From positions 7,173,001 through 7,237,000 of the forward strand of contig JADANN010000364.1 of the NCBI GenBank assembly GCA_018806985.1: 64,000 nucleotides of DNA, written 5' to 3'. The stretch comes from Angiostrongylus vasorum. Lineage: Eukaryota; Nematoda; Chromadorea; Rhabditida; Metastrongylidae. Of the stretch, positions 35,046-47,600 are shown piece after piece. Within the stretch, counting starts at the first letter, position 1. Each line of letters starts with the position of its first letter. A program made the position numbers and the translations under genes. The notes beneath the pieces are model-generated. The model made no database searches, was not told where the DNA came from, and saw only the letters and a list, made by a program, of their open reading frames with translations.

Positions 35046-36168
35046 TCATTTTTATTTTATCATGAAAACAAGGGAAACATGGAAAGAAGCTTAGTAGAAA
35101 ATCAAAGACCCTGGTGGATGATTGATATTAGCAAAAAGACTAAATGAAAGAAGTGTTAGAATTCAAAGGCTAGGCTGGGTTTAAACCAGTTTCTGCCAAT
35201 GACATCACATCACGAAGTTCTGTAAAGAAAATCTTTATTATGAAACAAAGAAGAATAAGAAGAAAGAGAGCTAAATGGCGGTATAGAATGTCATACGGAG
35301 ATTTCCAATGAATCGTTGAAGACAAGAGATTGCACTCCCACGTTAAAGTTCCATAGAGTTTGTAAACAATCTTAGTGGAATACATAGTTTACGTCGGAAA
35401 CAGAGAAAAACGGATTATTCTTTAATTAACAACCAAGCTCTGCTTCTACATTGCTCTACACTTATCGCCTCGTAGTGGGAAGAAAGTGGAATGGCAAAAT
35501 TTCTGCTCTTCTACACCTCAGTTTTTTATATTCCCCGTTTCTACTGTTCAACTACACCTATAGATTCTCAAGATCGAACTGGCTCATTCTCTAGTATGAA
35601 AGGAAGCAGCGTTTTTTTCTAGAACTTAGTTAGAACCGGTAATAGTTGCTGACGTTTTTTGCTATATTATGTAAAGGATATAAATTTAACCTTACTGGTT
35701 GTAGTGAATTTCATTAGTTTTTTTTTCATTTTGGCTACCATTTATAGCTAACAGTAACGGTAACCATTTAAAAAAATTTGTGAAAGGTAACAGTGAAAAA
35801 TAATCACAAGGAGCAGTCAGACATGGAAAGAACTTTCCAGCGAAAATGATTGACGGGTACTCGTCTTGTCGCCTATGGGAATGCTTTTTTAACTTCGGTT
35901 TCACTTTCGAGGTGACGACGTGGCTTTCTCCGCCGCTGGTTTTCTAGAAAAGGGGCTGGTTAATCGAAATATGGGAAGAAAACTCAAAGATGGAAAACTG
36001 AAATGCAAACGATGTTACGAAGACATCAATGCATACAGTGAAGCCTTCTTTGCATGAAAACTTCAAAGAAGCCTTGCTTTTAAAGTTGATTGATAACTTT
36101 AGCAGAGCCACAATAAAAGCGATGAGAGTGCTAAGCGTCTGCGCATGGAAAGTGTAAAGCCAGATAAC
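35046..36168. other. Intergenic stretch, no gene recognised
   Basis: Short frames only, with no domain or repeat-family match seen. Confidence 0.4.
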
Positions 36169-36474
36169 TTTAATGATGCTGAGATATTTGCAAAACTCCG
36201 GACCGCAGGTGTCTGCGGTGGGGAACGAACGCGCTATTGTCCTTTCCGGGGAGTAGCGCGCTCACCACCACACCATGCGGGTCCTTCGTTTCGCCTGTCT
36301 CTCAGCTAGTTCTATTGGCAAAAGATCAATAAAACTAGCTGAGAGACAGGCGAAACGAAGGACCCGCATGGTGTGTGGTGAGCGCGCTACTCCCCGGAAA
36401 GGACAATAGCGCGTTCGTTCCCCACCGCAGACACCTGCGGTCCCGGAGTTTTGCAAATATCTCAGCATCATTAA
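36169..36474. repeat. Long near-perfect hairpin of two head-to-head R3 copies
   Basis: Left arm (36169-36318) and right arm (about 36326-36474) are reverse complements for about 145 bases with only a few differences, around a loop of under 20 bases. Both arms hold the R3 tRNA-like core and its GACCGCAGGTGTCTGCGG stem. The right copy continues to about 36540 with the family tail. Confidence 0.9.
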
Positions 36475-36718
36475 AGTTATATTTCGCAAAGCATACCCTG
36501 CCGCTAAAAAGAGTAGGCAGTAAATAATAAGTCAAAAAATTTAAAGCCAGAAATTTCTTTATAAAACCCTGAATAGGCTCAGAATAGTCCTGAAGATTGC
36601 ATGTTCTTTGGTGAATTCCAAAAAATTCTTTGCCGTTTTCTGTGGGGTTACCCAACGCATATCTCAGTTATATCTCATATTTCAGTTCCTTTATAGATTG
36701 ATATTGAAATTAGTTCAT

Positions 36719-36800
36719 GTAGTTTAGTGGTTAGAGGAGCTCCACAATACACATTAGGTCGCTGCTTCGACGCCGTGTCCTATTCAAATCAAGCTTTTTC
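36719..36800 (+). repeat. tRNA-like SINE head
   Basis: A-box-like TAGTTTAGTGGTTAGAGG and B-box-like GCTTCGACGCC. No clean cloverleaf, so it is not called a tRNA gene. Confidence 0.4.
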
Positions 36801-37006
36801 TCTCTATGGGTTGGAAAAACTGGTACCGGATTAGTAGCCTAAGAGGATGGAAGCACCGAGCTCTTATAACTGGCATGTCCCCGCATGTCCCCACAAGTTA
36901 TGATGTAAGCCAAATATTCACTGGTCGTTTTCTCTTTCAGCAATCGGGAGGTTGTTGAACAGTATACGTTTACTTCCATACAATAGCACACATACAACAC
37001 AACCGT

Positions 37007-37042
37007 AGCTGACGTTTCTACGGAATCGACTTCTTCAGAGCC
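37007..37042 (-). ncRNA. Hammerhead-ribozyme-like motif, non-autonomous PLE left end
   Basis: Minus strand: GGCT, CTGAAGA, a poorly paired helix II, GAAACGTC, AGCT. Core boxes intact; the weak helix II suggests reduced activity. Confidence 0.55.
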
Positions 37043-37398
37043 GCTTTTTTCACCTATCTTCCACCGAGGAAGAACAGCCTGTCAGAGTCGCATATGGTTA
37101 ATGACTGCACCTCCCCACATCAACGATCGATACGAAGGTACTGGGCGAGATCACGCGTGATCTCAGGCCATTCCTCCCCTGCTGTTCATTGTAGGATGGA
37201 CTATCTACGAAGATAGTTGCTCTTATGTCAAAATCAACCACATGTGACTCTGAACGGCTGTTCTTCCTCGATGGAAGACAGGTGAAAAAAAGCGGCGAGT
37301 GGAAGCCGTAGGTCTTGTAATTATCGTGCAGATTATCATCTTTCTGTGTGCTGTTGAAGTGTTTGACCTAGTAAGTTGCGCATTAGTGTACCGTTCCA

Positions 37399-37435
37399 GG
37401 CTCTGAAGAGGGCGATTGCGCCGAAACGTCAAGCT
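37399..37435 (+). ncRNA. Hammerhead-ribozyme-like motif, non-autonomous PLE right end
   Basis: Plus strand: GGCT, CTGAAGA, helix II GGCG-ATTG-CGCC (perfect 4 bp), GAAACGTC, then AAGCT with one extra A in helix I. Confidence 0.65.
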
Positions 37436-37926
37436 ACAGTTGTGCTGTATGTGTGTTATTGTATGGAAGCAAACGTATGCTGTTTAACAACCTCGTGATT
37501 GCTGAGAGAGAAAACGACCAAAATCTAATGCCGAGGTTAATAGAAAGTCGATCATGGGTACAAATATTCATTCATTCACTATTAGGATTCTCAGCGGCGT
37601 AGTGTTCACTCTTAGAGAATTGATCAGCGTAGATTGCTTGTCTTTTCATCCTTCAGTATTTAAAAATACTTCAATAAAAACAGCAACTAATTTTGCCTTG
37701 CTACTTAAATAAGAAGTGTTACAGGTCATTCAGGAAGTCAATCACCCTTCATGGCCCAAAGCCCTACAGTGGCAACCTAGTGTTTCTGGTTATCAGTTTT
37801 TTGGAAGGCCTGTAGTGAAGAATTAGGAAAACCCAGACACGGCATTTTTTGAAGTCGGAAGAAGTATCTTGATAACACTCAGTTAATAAGCTCAAATTAT
37901 TCTATTATACCCAAGTATTTTCTTCC

Positions 37927-38552
37927 CAACAGCGGGTGGAGCCGGGGAGGGGGATCCGCGCCAAGCCGGCGGTCGGCTAGTCACGCATACCTGCAAAAGC
38001 CCACACCGGACACTTTAGTCGCGGACGAGTTGTCGCGGAAAACGTCAAAAAAGCGCGACTTTCGCCGTTCCGACGCTACTTCCAGCTGGCTATCACTACT
38101 GCCGGACTGTCTTATGCACCGCGGACGAGAAAAATGCAAATTTTTTTGTGTAACCGAGAACTGTCTTTAGCCTCTACGGATCTCGTTGAGTTCCACAATA
38201 ATATTACTGTATTCGGTGTCTTTTGAGGTAATGCTAGCGTGTTCCGATCCACTAAGGTCTAATCGCGACGGATTCTGATACGTAGAGATTAGATGTATTG
38301 CTTCCTGAAAGATTAGACCTCTCGCTAAATTCCACTATGACTATAGGACCATATGTTTTCTACCGATAGGTAGCTGACGAGGGGTATTTTGGGGGGGGAG
38401 CCTGGGCCTGGGGAGGGGGACGGTGGGCTAGCCGTTCTACGGTTGGTGGTGGGTGGTGGGCGGGGGGCGGGGCCAGGGGAGGGGAGATCCGCGCCAGGAA
38501 ATCGCTCAAAAACGCGTTTTAAGCGAGAAAAATGCAAAAAGCCACCGCCCAC
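37927..38552. other. GC-rich island with G-runs
   Basis: Composition departs sharply from the AT-rich surroundings, most at both ends. GGGGAGGGGGATCCGCGCCA-like blocks appear at about 37956 and again near 38475, bracketing a less GC-rich middle. 38390-38480 holds many runs of three or more G. No conserved frame is visible. Confidence 0.6.
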
Positions 38553-38918
38553 TCTGGTAGGTGTTCCTTGGTGTCGGGCTGCGATCTACAGCGGGGCGAT
38601 TCATTCTCCCAGCAGGATCTCCCAAGTTGAGAAGGAGTGTGGCGTTTACACCAACAAGTTCAGCTGAGAATAAACCAATACGAGGATCCACCACCGTCCT
38701 GGTATCAAACTAGGCGTATGGCGGCAAATCTCCCTCTGATCTACAAAGGGCGAGACTACCTGCAGTGGTGACGACTTGGGCAGACTTTAGCCAGGCTGAC
38801 CTCGGGATTTTAGGGAAACATAATGGTTAAACCAGGAAAATTCCGAAAAACTAAGAATATGCTGGGGTCCGCACAATCGGGGAAGGCGGGCCGTCTGAGT
38901 ATCCAACTAAGTAAGAAG
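38553..38918 (+). repeat. R2 repeat copy
   Basis: Begins GGTAGGTGTTCCTTGGTGTC and ends GGCGGGCCGTCTGAGTATCC; the first about 40 bases of the family are missing. Abuts the GC-rich island. Confidence 0.8.
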
Positions 38919-39189
38919 TATGCTAGAAAAAACAAAAAGAGTGGCCAGGTGATTTTTTTGTTCTTGAATCTATTAAGTTATAAAAAGGATGAAGCGTTCG
39001 ATGTTGATCAATTCCCTTAGAATGCACCATGCATCTGAAAATTTCGCCTATGTTGATGACTTATGGAAGAGTACTCAATTATTAAGCCAAGGTTAATAGA
39101 AAGTCGGCCTTGGGGATTATTAAGCTAGTGTATAAGCTGTGCTGTGTGTGTATTTATGTGTATATTAAACTATTACTAAGCTATTCATT

Positions 39190-39345
39190 AAGCTAGTGTT
39201 TTTCACCGCCATCTGGTCCGGTACCAGTGTCCCACAATGCCAATGGATTAGGGCTTTGGATAGCTCTGCTCACCAGATCGAACCAAAAAACGTTTTCATT
39301 AAAAGAGTACCTCTAACCACTGTGCTAAATGCACTAGTAGACGCA
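39190..39345 (-). repeat. Diverged R1-like SINE fragment
   Basis: GGTCCGGTACCAGTGTCCCA, then CAGATCGAACC and CTAACCACTGTGC look like reversed tRNA-like and body parts, strongly diverged. Confidence 0.35.
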
Positions 39346-40529
39346 CTCGTAGTACAAACATTTGCTTTGCATAGCCGGGAACATAGTTGTCTATGTGGAC
39401 ACGGAAGCAATAGTTATTCTTGGCACTTAGTACAAAAGTATCCTGGCGAATGACTCACATTAACTGGGCTACTGATGGTGAAGGTAGTGCACATTTAAGG
39501 CTAAAAACTCAAAAAAAACTGTTGGTTCTCGGCTTTCAATCACAAATAATTCATTGAAAACTATAAAATTACTACAACAAGGAAGCCGAGATGCGAGGAA
39601 AACTCAGAAGTTAAGAAGGCAACTCGTGATTATGCTTGCCGGGAACTGAAGTGCTATCCACAGCGCAAACTGAGGCCCTAGCTTTGCCTTTCCTATGCCC
39701 AATTTTAAAAGATTACGTTTGTCTCAGGCGATATTTCACTAGGCTTCCTTATCATATTTGTGATTTAGTTATATTTTTGCCGATCCAGTGACTATTTTGG
39801 AACAATACACAATTTTGTAGTGTTTCTCATTCACATGCTCGGCTGACTGCAACTTTTGGATCACTAGTGAGATAGATGACATCGTTAGTCAGTGACGGAA
39901 TCATACAAGATGGCCTCATCACACAATAACGCGTTACAGTAACATCAACGATTAAATAAACATCAAATTGTTATCTAAGGAACCGAATATTAGAAATGTC
40001 CACCTACTTGTTACCAGTAGCACTTCTCCGAGACACAGTATCCCGCCGAAGCCCTTTTGTCTGAATTTGACCGATTTTCTCGGCAAAACTCATACTGGAT
40101 GCGCTTTCGTTGCTATGAATTGCATCAGGAGAGAGATGAACAATGACGAGCGTTTTACTATCACCGTCTGAAATCAGAATATCTTATTTTCCATCATATA
40201 GAAGACTAGGAGCTTAAACGATAGGAAATTATTCTAGGAGTTCAATTCACAAAAGCGCACGTGTACAAGAAAGTCACAATGCTGACAAACTAATATTTTT
40301 AGAAACTCTCCCTACTATGAAAGAAACCAAAAAAGATGAAGAAAAAGAAGGGAAAGGGTACCACTTTTGTCGTGCTAAAGCTGAACTCAATGATTGCGAT
40401 AAAATCAGGATTGTGGACAAGTCGTCCACTGATTGGCTGACTAATAATGAGTGTTAGAGATTAATGTCATGTTTCAGTAATTACCACTTAATATTACTTT
40501 GACTTTTAAACATATTTTTTCCTTGTTAA
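39346..40529. other. Intergenic stretch, no gene recognised
   Basis: Nothing beyond short frames. Confidence 0.4.
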
Positions 40530-40745
40530 CTCATAACGCCGACGTGGACACTATAGTGTCCGCAGCAATTTCGATTATACGGCCATGTGGGTACTAAAAG
40601 GCCGTGTATTCATAGCTAGTCGGAAGCAGATTAAAATAATAGGGTGAAACTAGAGAAGCCATTTAATGATCTACAAAAACCTCCTCTTTCGAAAAAGTTC
40701 GTTGCCTGGTAATTTGGTTCAGAATTTATTACTACTTAATTTCAA
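40530..40745 (+). repeat. Dispersed repeat R5 copy
   Basis: GTGGACACTATAGTGTCC near the beginning and TTCGAAAAAGTTCG plus AATTTATTACT near the end, as at 16650-16925. Confidence 0.5.
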
Positions 40746-40764
40746 TCGGTATATATAGAATGTA

Positions 40765-41040
40765 GGGCGCGTGTGGCGCAGTGGTTGGAGGCGCCGGTGC
40801 GACACACACGTGGAATCGATCCCCGCGCCCATGGCCCACCAAGCCCTCCATCTCTCCTGGGTAGGCAAATTGGTACCAGATTCTCTGGGAGGATAGTAGC
40901 ACTGACTCGATTCATCGGTAGTTCACCGCGAGTCATTGTAAAAGCCAGAATGCATTCAACCACCTCCAAGGATACTTAGTGAAGTCGAGTGCATCGCGCA
41001 TCCATCAGGGGATTGATCAACGCCGAGAGCTTTGTCCTTT
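40765..41040 (+). repeat. R1 tRNA-derived SINE, best copy
   Basis: GGCGCGTGTGGCGCAGTGGT (tRNA-like 5' end with A box), GGAATCGATCCCCGCGCCC (B box), then body and CAACGCCGAGAGCTTTGTCC end followed by TCCTTT. This is the least rearranged copy. Confidence 0.85.
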
Positions 41041-41514
41041 TTATCCTTTATGTACAGAATGTGTGGAATGTTGAAAATAACGAAATACGCTCAACATAAC
41101 TACAAAACGGACGTGAGAAGGCGAAAGCTACAATTTCCAATTTAGACCATTGTGACACATAGCAAATAGTAGTTTATCATTCATACTCAAAGAGCGATAG
41201 AGCAAAGTCCATTCTACAATTATGCCATTTTCAAAACCCCCTAAATCACTCTAATTATAAGAAAATCACTTTTTGCCTTCCAAAAACCAGAAAGTCCGGT
41301 CTGTCTATTAATACATCGTATTCGGTGGAGCAACCACGAAATGGGGTAGCGGAGCCTTCTATTGTTCTATGCATAATGTTCCGATAACTCGAGTTAGTTA
41401 TTAAATCCCTACTTTTCAAATGCGTTGTTAATCCTGTCGAACTGGTATGCGGTAATGTTATCATAAATGATAGGTCTTAAGTACTTAAAAGTGAAAAAAG
41501 ACTACTGGATTGGA

Positions 41515-41797
41515 TAAAGTAAAAGCTCTCGGCGTTGATCAATCCGCAAGGGATTTCCCATTCATTCGTCTTCATTAACCATCGTTTGGAGGTGATTGAA
41601 TGCATATCTGGCCTTTACCATGACTCTCAATGGTCTAAGAATGTGTTGAGCCACTGCTGCTATCCTCCCAGGCAAGTCTGGTACCAATTTGCCGATCCGG
41701 GAGGCATGGAAAGCTTTGGTGGGCCATGGGCGCGAGGATCGATCCCATGTGTGTGTTGCAGGGCGCCTCAGACCACTGCGCCACACACGCGGGCTTT
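41515..41797 (-). repeat. R1 tRNA-derived SINE copy
   Basis: Reverse orientation, from AGCTCTCGGCGTTGATCAAT to TGCGCCACACACGCGGGC. Lies just beyond the last kinesin exon recognised. Confidence 0.85.
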
Positions 41798-42012
41798 ATA
41801 ATAGTGCTTTTTGAATTGGATATGAATTCAGATCGGACAATTACTAGGAGTTAAGGCGTCTCACAGAATAAAGAAAAAAAAGCAGAAGAGCATTCTACAG
41901 CCTTAGTCAGAACGATCACTTTGGCGGTGAATGAGGAAAACGAAAAGAAATAATGTTGCTAGAAATTCATTTTCTTGCTCTTTGCTTGGTAATAAATTTC
42001 AGTTGAACTCAC

Positions 42013-42116
42013 TGAGACTATCTTCCAAAATCCTCGTTAATTGGCAGTTTCGAAATGGAACATGTTTCTGATTTTGGCGAAGAGCCAGAACAACATTTCC
42101 CAGTTCGGAAAGTGAC
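42013..42116 (-). CDS. Kinesin gene, last recognised motor exon
   Basis: Encodes [20 protein letters not shown] and [14 protein letters not shown]. Donor GTGAGT, so at least one more motor exon (the SKTLMxVxxSP part) is expected downstream below 42013, but it was not found; the region holds an R1 SINE instead. Confidence 0.85.
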
Positions 42117-44555
42117 CTGCATAGAAAGTCTTACTATTAAGTCATGTTTTTTTCCCCTTATTAGTGGCGAGCAATCGTTTTTCTTAGGTGAAACTCCACT
42201 TTTTGCATTCCTTAGCAATGAAACTCCCTCAAAATATCTTAAGTTAGGCTCAATTACTGGTCAATTTGCTAACTGATCGTCCTGATAGTCGGACAATCGA
42301 TCAGAGATATTGTTTACTTACTTGTTGATAGCTTGAGCTTCCTTCAGTAGTTGACCGGTGGCGTTTGTTTGAGAAACCCGTTCCGATCCAGCCAAATCAA
42401 TAAGATTCAGGCGACCTTAATGCTTATTCTAAGATAATAAGACATGATTTTTTTCCTTTTGATAATTCAAAACAGGTAACGTTGTTAACATACCGACTGT
42501 AGTCGTACCAGTAATATTGTTTTTTGGCTGTGACAATAACTCGAACTATTACGTGCGATCTGCTGGAGCAAGAATTTGCCTCTGTAGACGCTACTGCCTG
42601 AATAGAAAAGTGAGAGCCTTTAGTTTTGTTTAAATTGAACAACATAGGTTTCCAGTTTTCATTTCAAATTTTCAACGTTCGATAGATAGCCTTGCTGTCC
42701 TAGAATTTTATCCAAGAGCCTAATCAATGAAGAGATTCCATATATTACAGGGTTTTTTGCAAACTAGTAATGGCCCGCTAAAATGAGCAAAAGTGTATCT
42801 CGGAGGGAGGAAGCACCTTGTTCTTTCGTCCTTCTCGCAAAACATCGATGACGTGCTGAACAGACGTTACTTGGATCTGTTGCAGCCCTGGGATAGACAG
42901 CTGACCTTCTTCAGTCATTCGAATTGTTAACGCGGCGTTTGATGAACCCAGTAGATCTCTGCAAATACAAGAATTTGTCTCAGCTTTCCTATCTAAGGAT
43001 GTTTAGGAAAATAGGAGCTATACTACCTTAAACATTTCTAAGCTTCCTTCATTTTAACCCCACAAGAATTGCCTGCTTCGGGTTTAAATTCGGAATAAAG
43101 AGTTTATTCTACAGAAGTATAATAAGAGACCCCTAGTTTAGGCTTTCCAATGATAACTTTTCGGATTAACTTCCATTGCGCACACCTGATTTTTTTCGTT
43201 GTAGATTTCCATCATAGAGACATTGATCTTGTATACAATATTACTTTTCTGGCCATCAACAGCAGCCTCAAATAGTTGCATGATCGCTCGTTGATTGATT
43301 CCCGGATCAGACTCAGGTCCCTACAAAGCCAGAATCTTTGCAAAAGCTAAAGTCTTCATAAGATTCAAACTGAAAGGTCTCAAAGTTGTTGCGCTTTTTC
43401 AGCTTTTTGAAAATGGCATTGGCAACATGAGATCGATAAATATAGTTGAGGCATTCTTTGACGCACAATTCTTGGAGTAAGTCAATTGTAATGATTCTGC
43501 CACTGAAAATTGTTTACGGCCTCGTCGTCGTGTCTTTTGAGTATTGAAGTGCGACGTACAGCAGGGGGTTAAACCCTCGAGAAGGTCATGAAGGCTGCTA
43601 AGACTTTGAAATTTCTGTTCGGAAGTCAACCTAAGAGCAGTCTGGCACCTGTACTACAGTATAACAAACTCACTTGCAAAGTGTCCCAAAGGTGGGTGCC
43701 TACCTATGTTAACAAGACGGGAATCTTTTTGTTAGCATAAAAAAGAAAAGATTTCTGGACTTTATTGAAAGGAATTCCTTGTAACAAACAAAATATCAGT
43801 TCAAAAAAAAAGTGCTAGAGCCTTTACGAGTTTTTTGTGAAAGATGGGCAAGCTAAGTATCCACATAACAACGTAATGATTCAGCTACGTAACAAAAGTC
43901 AAGATGACCGCCACATTTTCGAGCTAAAGCTGGATAAGCCGAAAATGAGCTCTAGTTGCGCAAAATATTGTGATTTCGAAGGCGATGTCGAAAAAGGCAA
44001 AAAAGCTGAACTAACTGATCCTCTATAAATTGAGTAAGATAAATTCGGATTGGTAGGGTGAACTATCTAGCTTTTTCTTTATCGCTTTTTTTTCTTTTTT
44101 CGTTCCTTCAGTCCACTGGAGTTCTAGTGATATCACGCAGTTATAAGGTGTTGTTGAATGTTTTTTTGCCTGTCTTTTGCTCCTGTGCAGAAAAAACAGT
44201 TGAAAAATGGCTGAATATTCTTGAGAACTAGCTGAGAGATAGGCGAAACGTAGCACCCGCATGTTGTTCGGTTTCCACCGCAGACACCTGTGGTCCGGAG
44301 TGTTGCAAATATCTCAGTATCATTGAGGTTGTATTTCGCATCAGACCATACCGTGAAAAAATTATAGTAGTAGGTAGCAAATAAAAAGTTCTGAGTGCTG
44401 TTTGCTAAGTATGGTACTTCTAATGAATATAGTGGGATCAGTAATACTACTATTCAATGGCTCGTAATCACAAGTCAATTAAAAATCATTCAGTTCCCGA
44501 TGGATTTCTATTAGCTTCAGTTTGGAAAGCGAAGGAACTTATTAAAATCATTAAA

Positions 44556-44633
<78 letters not shown>

Positions 44634-47600
44634 AGCAGGGTTGGGCTTTGTTAGGAAAACTGGGAAAACTGTAATTTTTGAGTTTTGACGACAGCAACAT
44701 ATTATTGGTTGCTCGCACTTACCTCCATCGTGTACGTCTTCCCGCTACCAGTATGACCATAGGCAAATAAGCAAACGTTATAGCCATCAATACAGCTTGT
44801 GATGATTGGCGAAACTTTCAGAAAAAATCTGTAATAGAATTGTTCTCTGAGATTCAAAAATCGGCTCTAAATCAGTAAGATTAGATTTAACCACTGATTA
44901 TGGACATCAAACTGCGATGTTCGACATGCAAGCACTTAATCGCTTGCACTCTCACTGTCTACGAATGAGTTAGAAATATTCGTTGTGAAGCCGAAATTAG
45001 AGCAGGCTTACGCTAAAAATCACCGTTATCTTAAAGTAAATTCATTCGCGAGGTGGCGAACCTCAATATGGTTCACAATGTTTGATAACTACTAATACCG
45101 GCGATATGGGACGCTCCTGCTGTCACTGGACTCAAGGAAAAAAAACAACTTGCCGTGCAGTACTTTTCAAAGCGACCATCATTTACCCTGGTATTAATAA
45201 TCAATGCCTTGTTAGATTATTAAGCTAACACTAGATTGCTAAGATTCGACTCGATACGACGACGAAGACACCACATCGAAAAGAGAAACGACTGTGGAAC
45301 ACCGACTAGCATTTTCGGCTTTGAAGAAGACGAAGGTGTCAAAAAATTAGTCGAATAATTTTTTTTATAAACTTCGTGTTTGCTTAATAGTCAAAGAAGG
45401 TAGCCGTACAGTACTCAGTAAAGTCTCAGTACTCCACAACATGGACATTACTGTCTTTTGACAACGGTGAAACAAGTGGTGACAGTGGGCGGGCAGCAAA
45501 TAAAAAAAGTTAGTATTGTGATTTCAACTACACCCTTAGCTTAATTGGATTCAATGCCGATTTAGGATCCCCAGATCAATCCCGTTGGCGGGTGACTGCT
45601 GATGGCACTGATCGATAGAACTATCTGAGAGACAGGCAAAACGAGGGATCCGCACGGTGTGCTGGTGAGCGCGTTAGCCCCTTGAAAGGGTAATAGCGTG
45701 TACGATCCCCCACCGCAGGCACCAGCGGTTTGGAGTTTTGCCATTATCTCAGAGTCGACATATTTCAACTCCATAGGATACCTTTGTTATTCCTCAAGAG
45801 GCTGTCCTATCACAGCATCTCTGGCATTGTAGTTTACCTAGGCACTACTCGTCAAAGTGAGTCACACGGTGTCCTATTACATTTACATTACATCTTTTCT
45901 CTCTCCTTCCCGATAGGGAATGAGTCCGAAAAGGCGGTATACTCCGTCGTGGAGATAGCATTGCAGCGAATAATGAAACTCTTCGATTGAACTGAAATGA
46001 GCAGGTCATTCGTACTGAAGCAAAAACTTTTCAAGAGTCGCTTTGTTTTTTATTTTCAGAAAAAAGTAGAACTATGCATGAATCGGAATAAAACCGACAA
46101 TATGATGCCAAAAAAATACAAGTTGTTAGTTATCTGATTACAGAGATTAGATCCTACGTGCAATGAACGTAGGCAACCTAATGAAAAAGTAGATTATAAA
46201 GAGGACACATGTGTTCCTTACGAGTTTCTCTTTCAAACTGCCTACGAACAAAATGACAGTTCGAACTCCTGCGCTCACTTGAGCTCGACAATGATTCCAG
46301 TACTACTTTACATATCTGAGAAATATTTCGACACTTCACACATCGCCGAGAACTTTCTCCTCCATCCTCAATGTTTGAGCGATATGTTCTACGCAAGAGA
46401 ATATAGCTGACATGGAGAATAGTTCGGCGGTCGCCATGAATGGTGATCGAAATATTATGGAACTAGCAGAAAATGAATATCAGATTTCTGTGAACCGTCA
46501 ACACCGCCCATCCAAGTATCCATGTAGGTGCTTTATACTTCCACTGGACTTTTTATATAATCATGGAAACATAAATTCTTAATCAAAAGTGAATTATTAG
46601 ATAATGAAATCCATCTAATCATTCCATCTATTGGATTCCAGTGGCAAAATCATCGAAAATCATTGCGGTCTGGACTCGACAAATCCGAGAAATCATCAAG
46701 AGTGGTCATTTGGAAAACTAACAAAAGTAACTTGGAACAAAATGAAAGTATTTAATGTTCATTAATGAATTCAGAACCTCTTCTTGTGTGTATCCCATTG
46801 GAATAACGAAGTCGGCTCCTTCACTAGTCTTTCTACCAGTCGGTTTGTGTTAGATGTACAACACCGTTGTCCATTTCGTCAATGAGCACAACCGGATTCT
46901 CATCCACTTTCCCTAATTGCGGTCGAATTCGATAGAACACACGTATATTGCCTGAATTGTTATCGTATTACCGTTATCGTAGCCGGTTTTTTTTGCACGG
47001 TAATAGTAATAACAATATCTGAAATGAGAACACAACTGTAGTCACCCAACTCACCATTGATTTCAACTAGTTGATTGTGTAGCTGCTTTCGCTTCTGCAT
47101 TTCGGAGCAGTATCGACCGATGAGCACTCGAAAGAAGTCGGCTGTCTTTGACTCAAGCATCAGACGTAACTGGAATCTATCATTAATTTCTAAATATCGT
47201 TTTCTTCCCAATGTTTGCCTTCGCTTCTTCTCTCTCTTTACTTTCTTTAGCTAAACTAACAGTTTCGCCTGGTGTGTTAGAAGTATTCTTTGATAGTGGG
47301 AAAGATCAAGGTATTTTTTTGGTATGGACCTTAACAGTCACTGCTGCACTAAGAGGAGGAAATGGAGGTTAAACGCACAGCAAGAAGATAGTTTAATTTT
47401 TAATAAACTACAAATTACTAAAAGAGAAATTCTCACCTCACCCATACATACTGAGAATGCATCTTTCGAGTCAATGACCAATTGTCGTAACTCATCCTAA
47501 ATTCAGTATTTCAGCGGTTATTTGAGCTATTTTTTTCTTCCATTGTTGCTAACTAACTTTTCATTTTCAAGTACATAATTACAGAGGGGGTGCGCTGAAA

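Larger units (their letters stand above)
36920..37557. mobile_element. Non-autonomous PLE derivative with inverted termini
   Basis: Left end (AGCAATCGGGAGGTTGTTGA, then CGTAGCTGACGTTTC) and right end (GAAACGTCAAGCTAC, AACAACCTCGTGATTGCTG, GCCGAGGTTAATAGAAAGTC) are inverted copies. The interior 37140-37400 matches the 3' end of the coding PLE at 15940-16170 (for example TTGACCTAGTAAG and GCATTAGTGTACC). The RT region is deleted. Confidence 0.8.
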
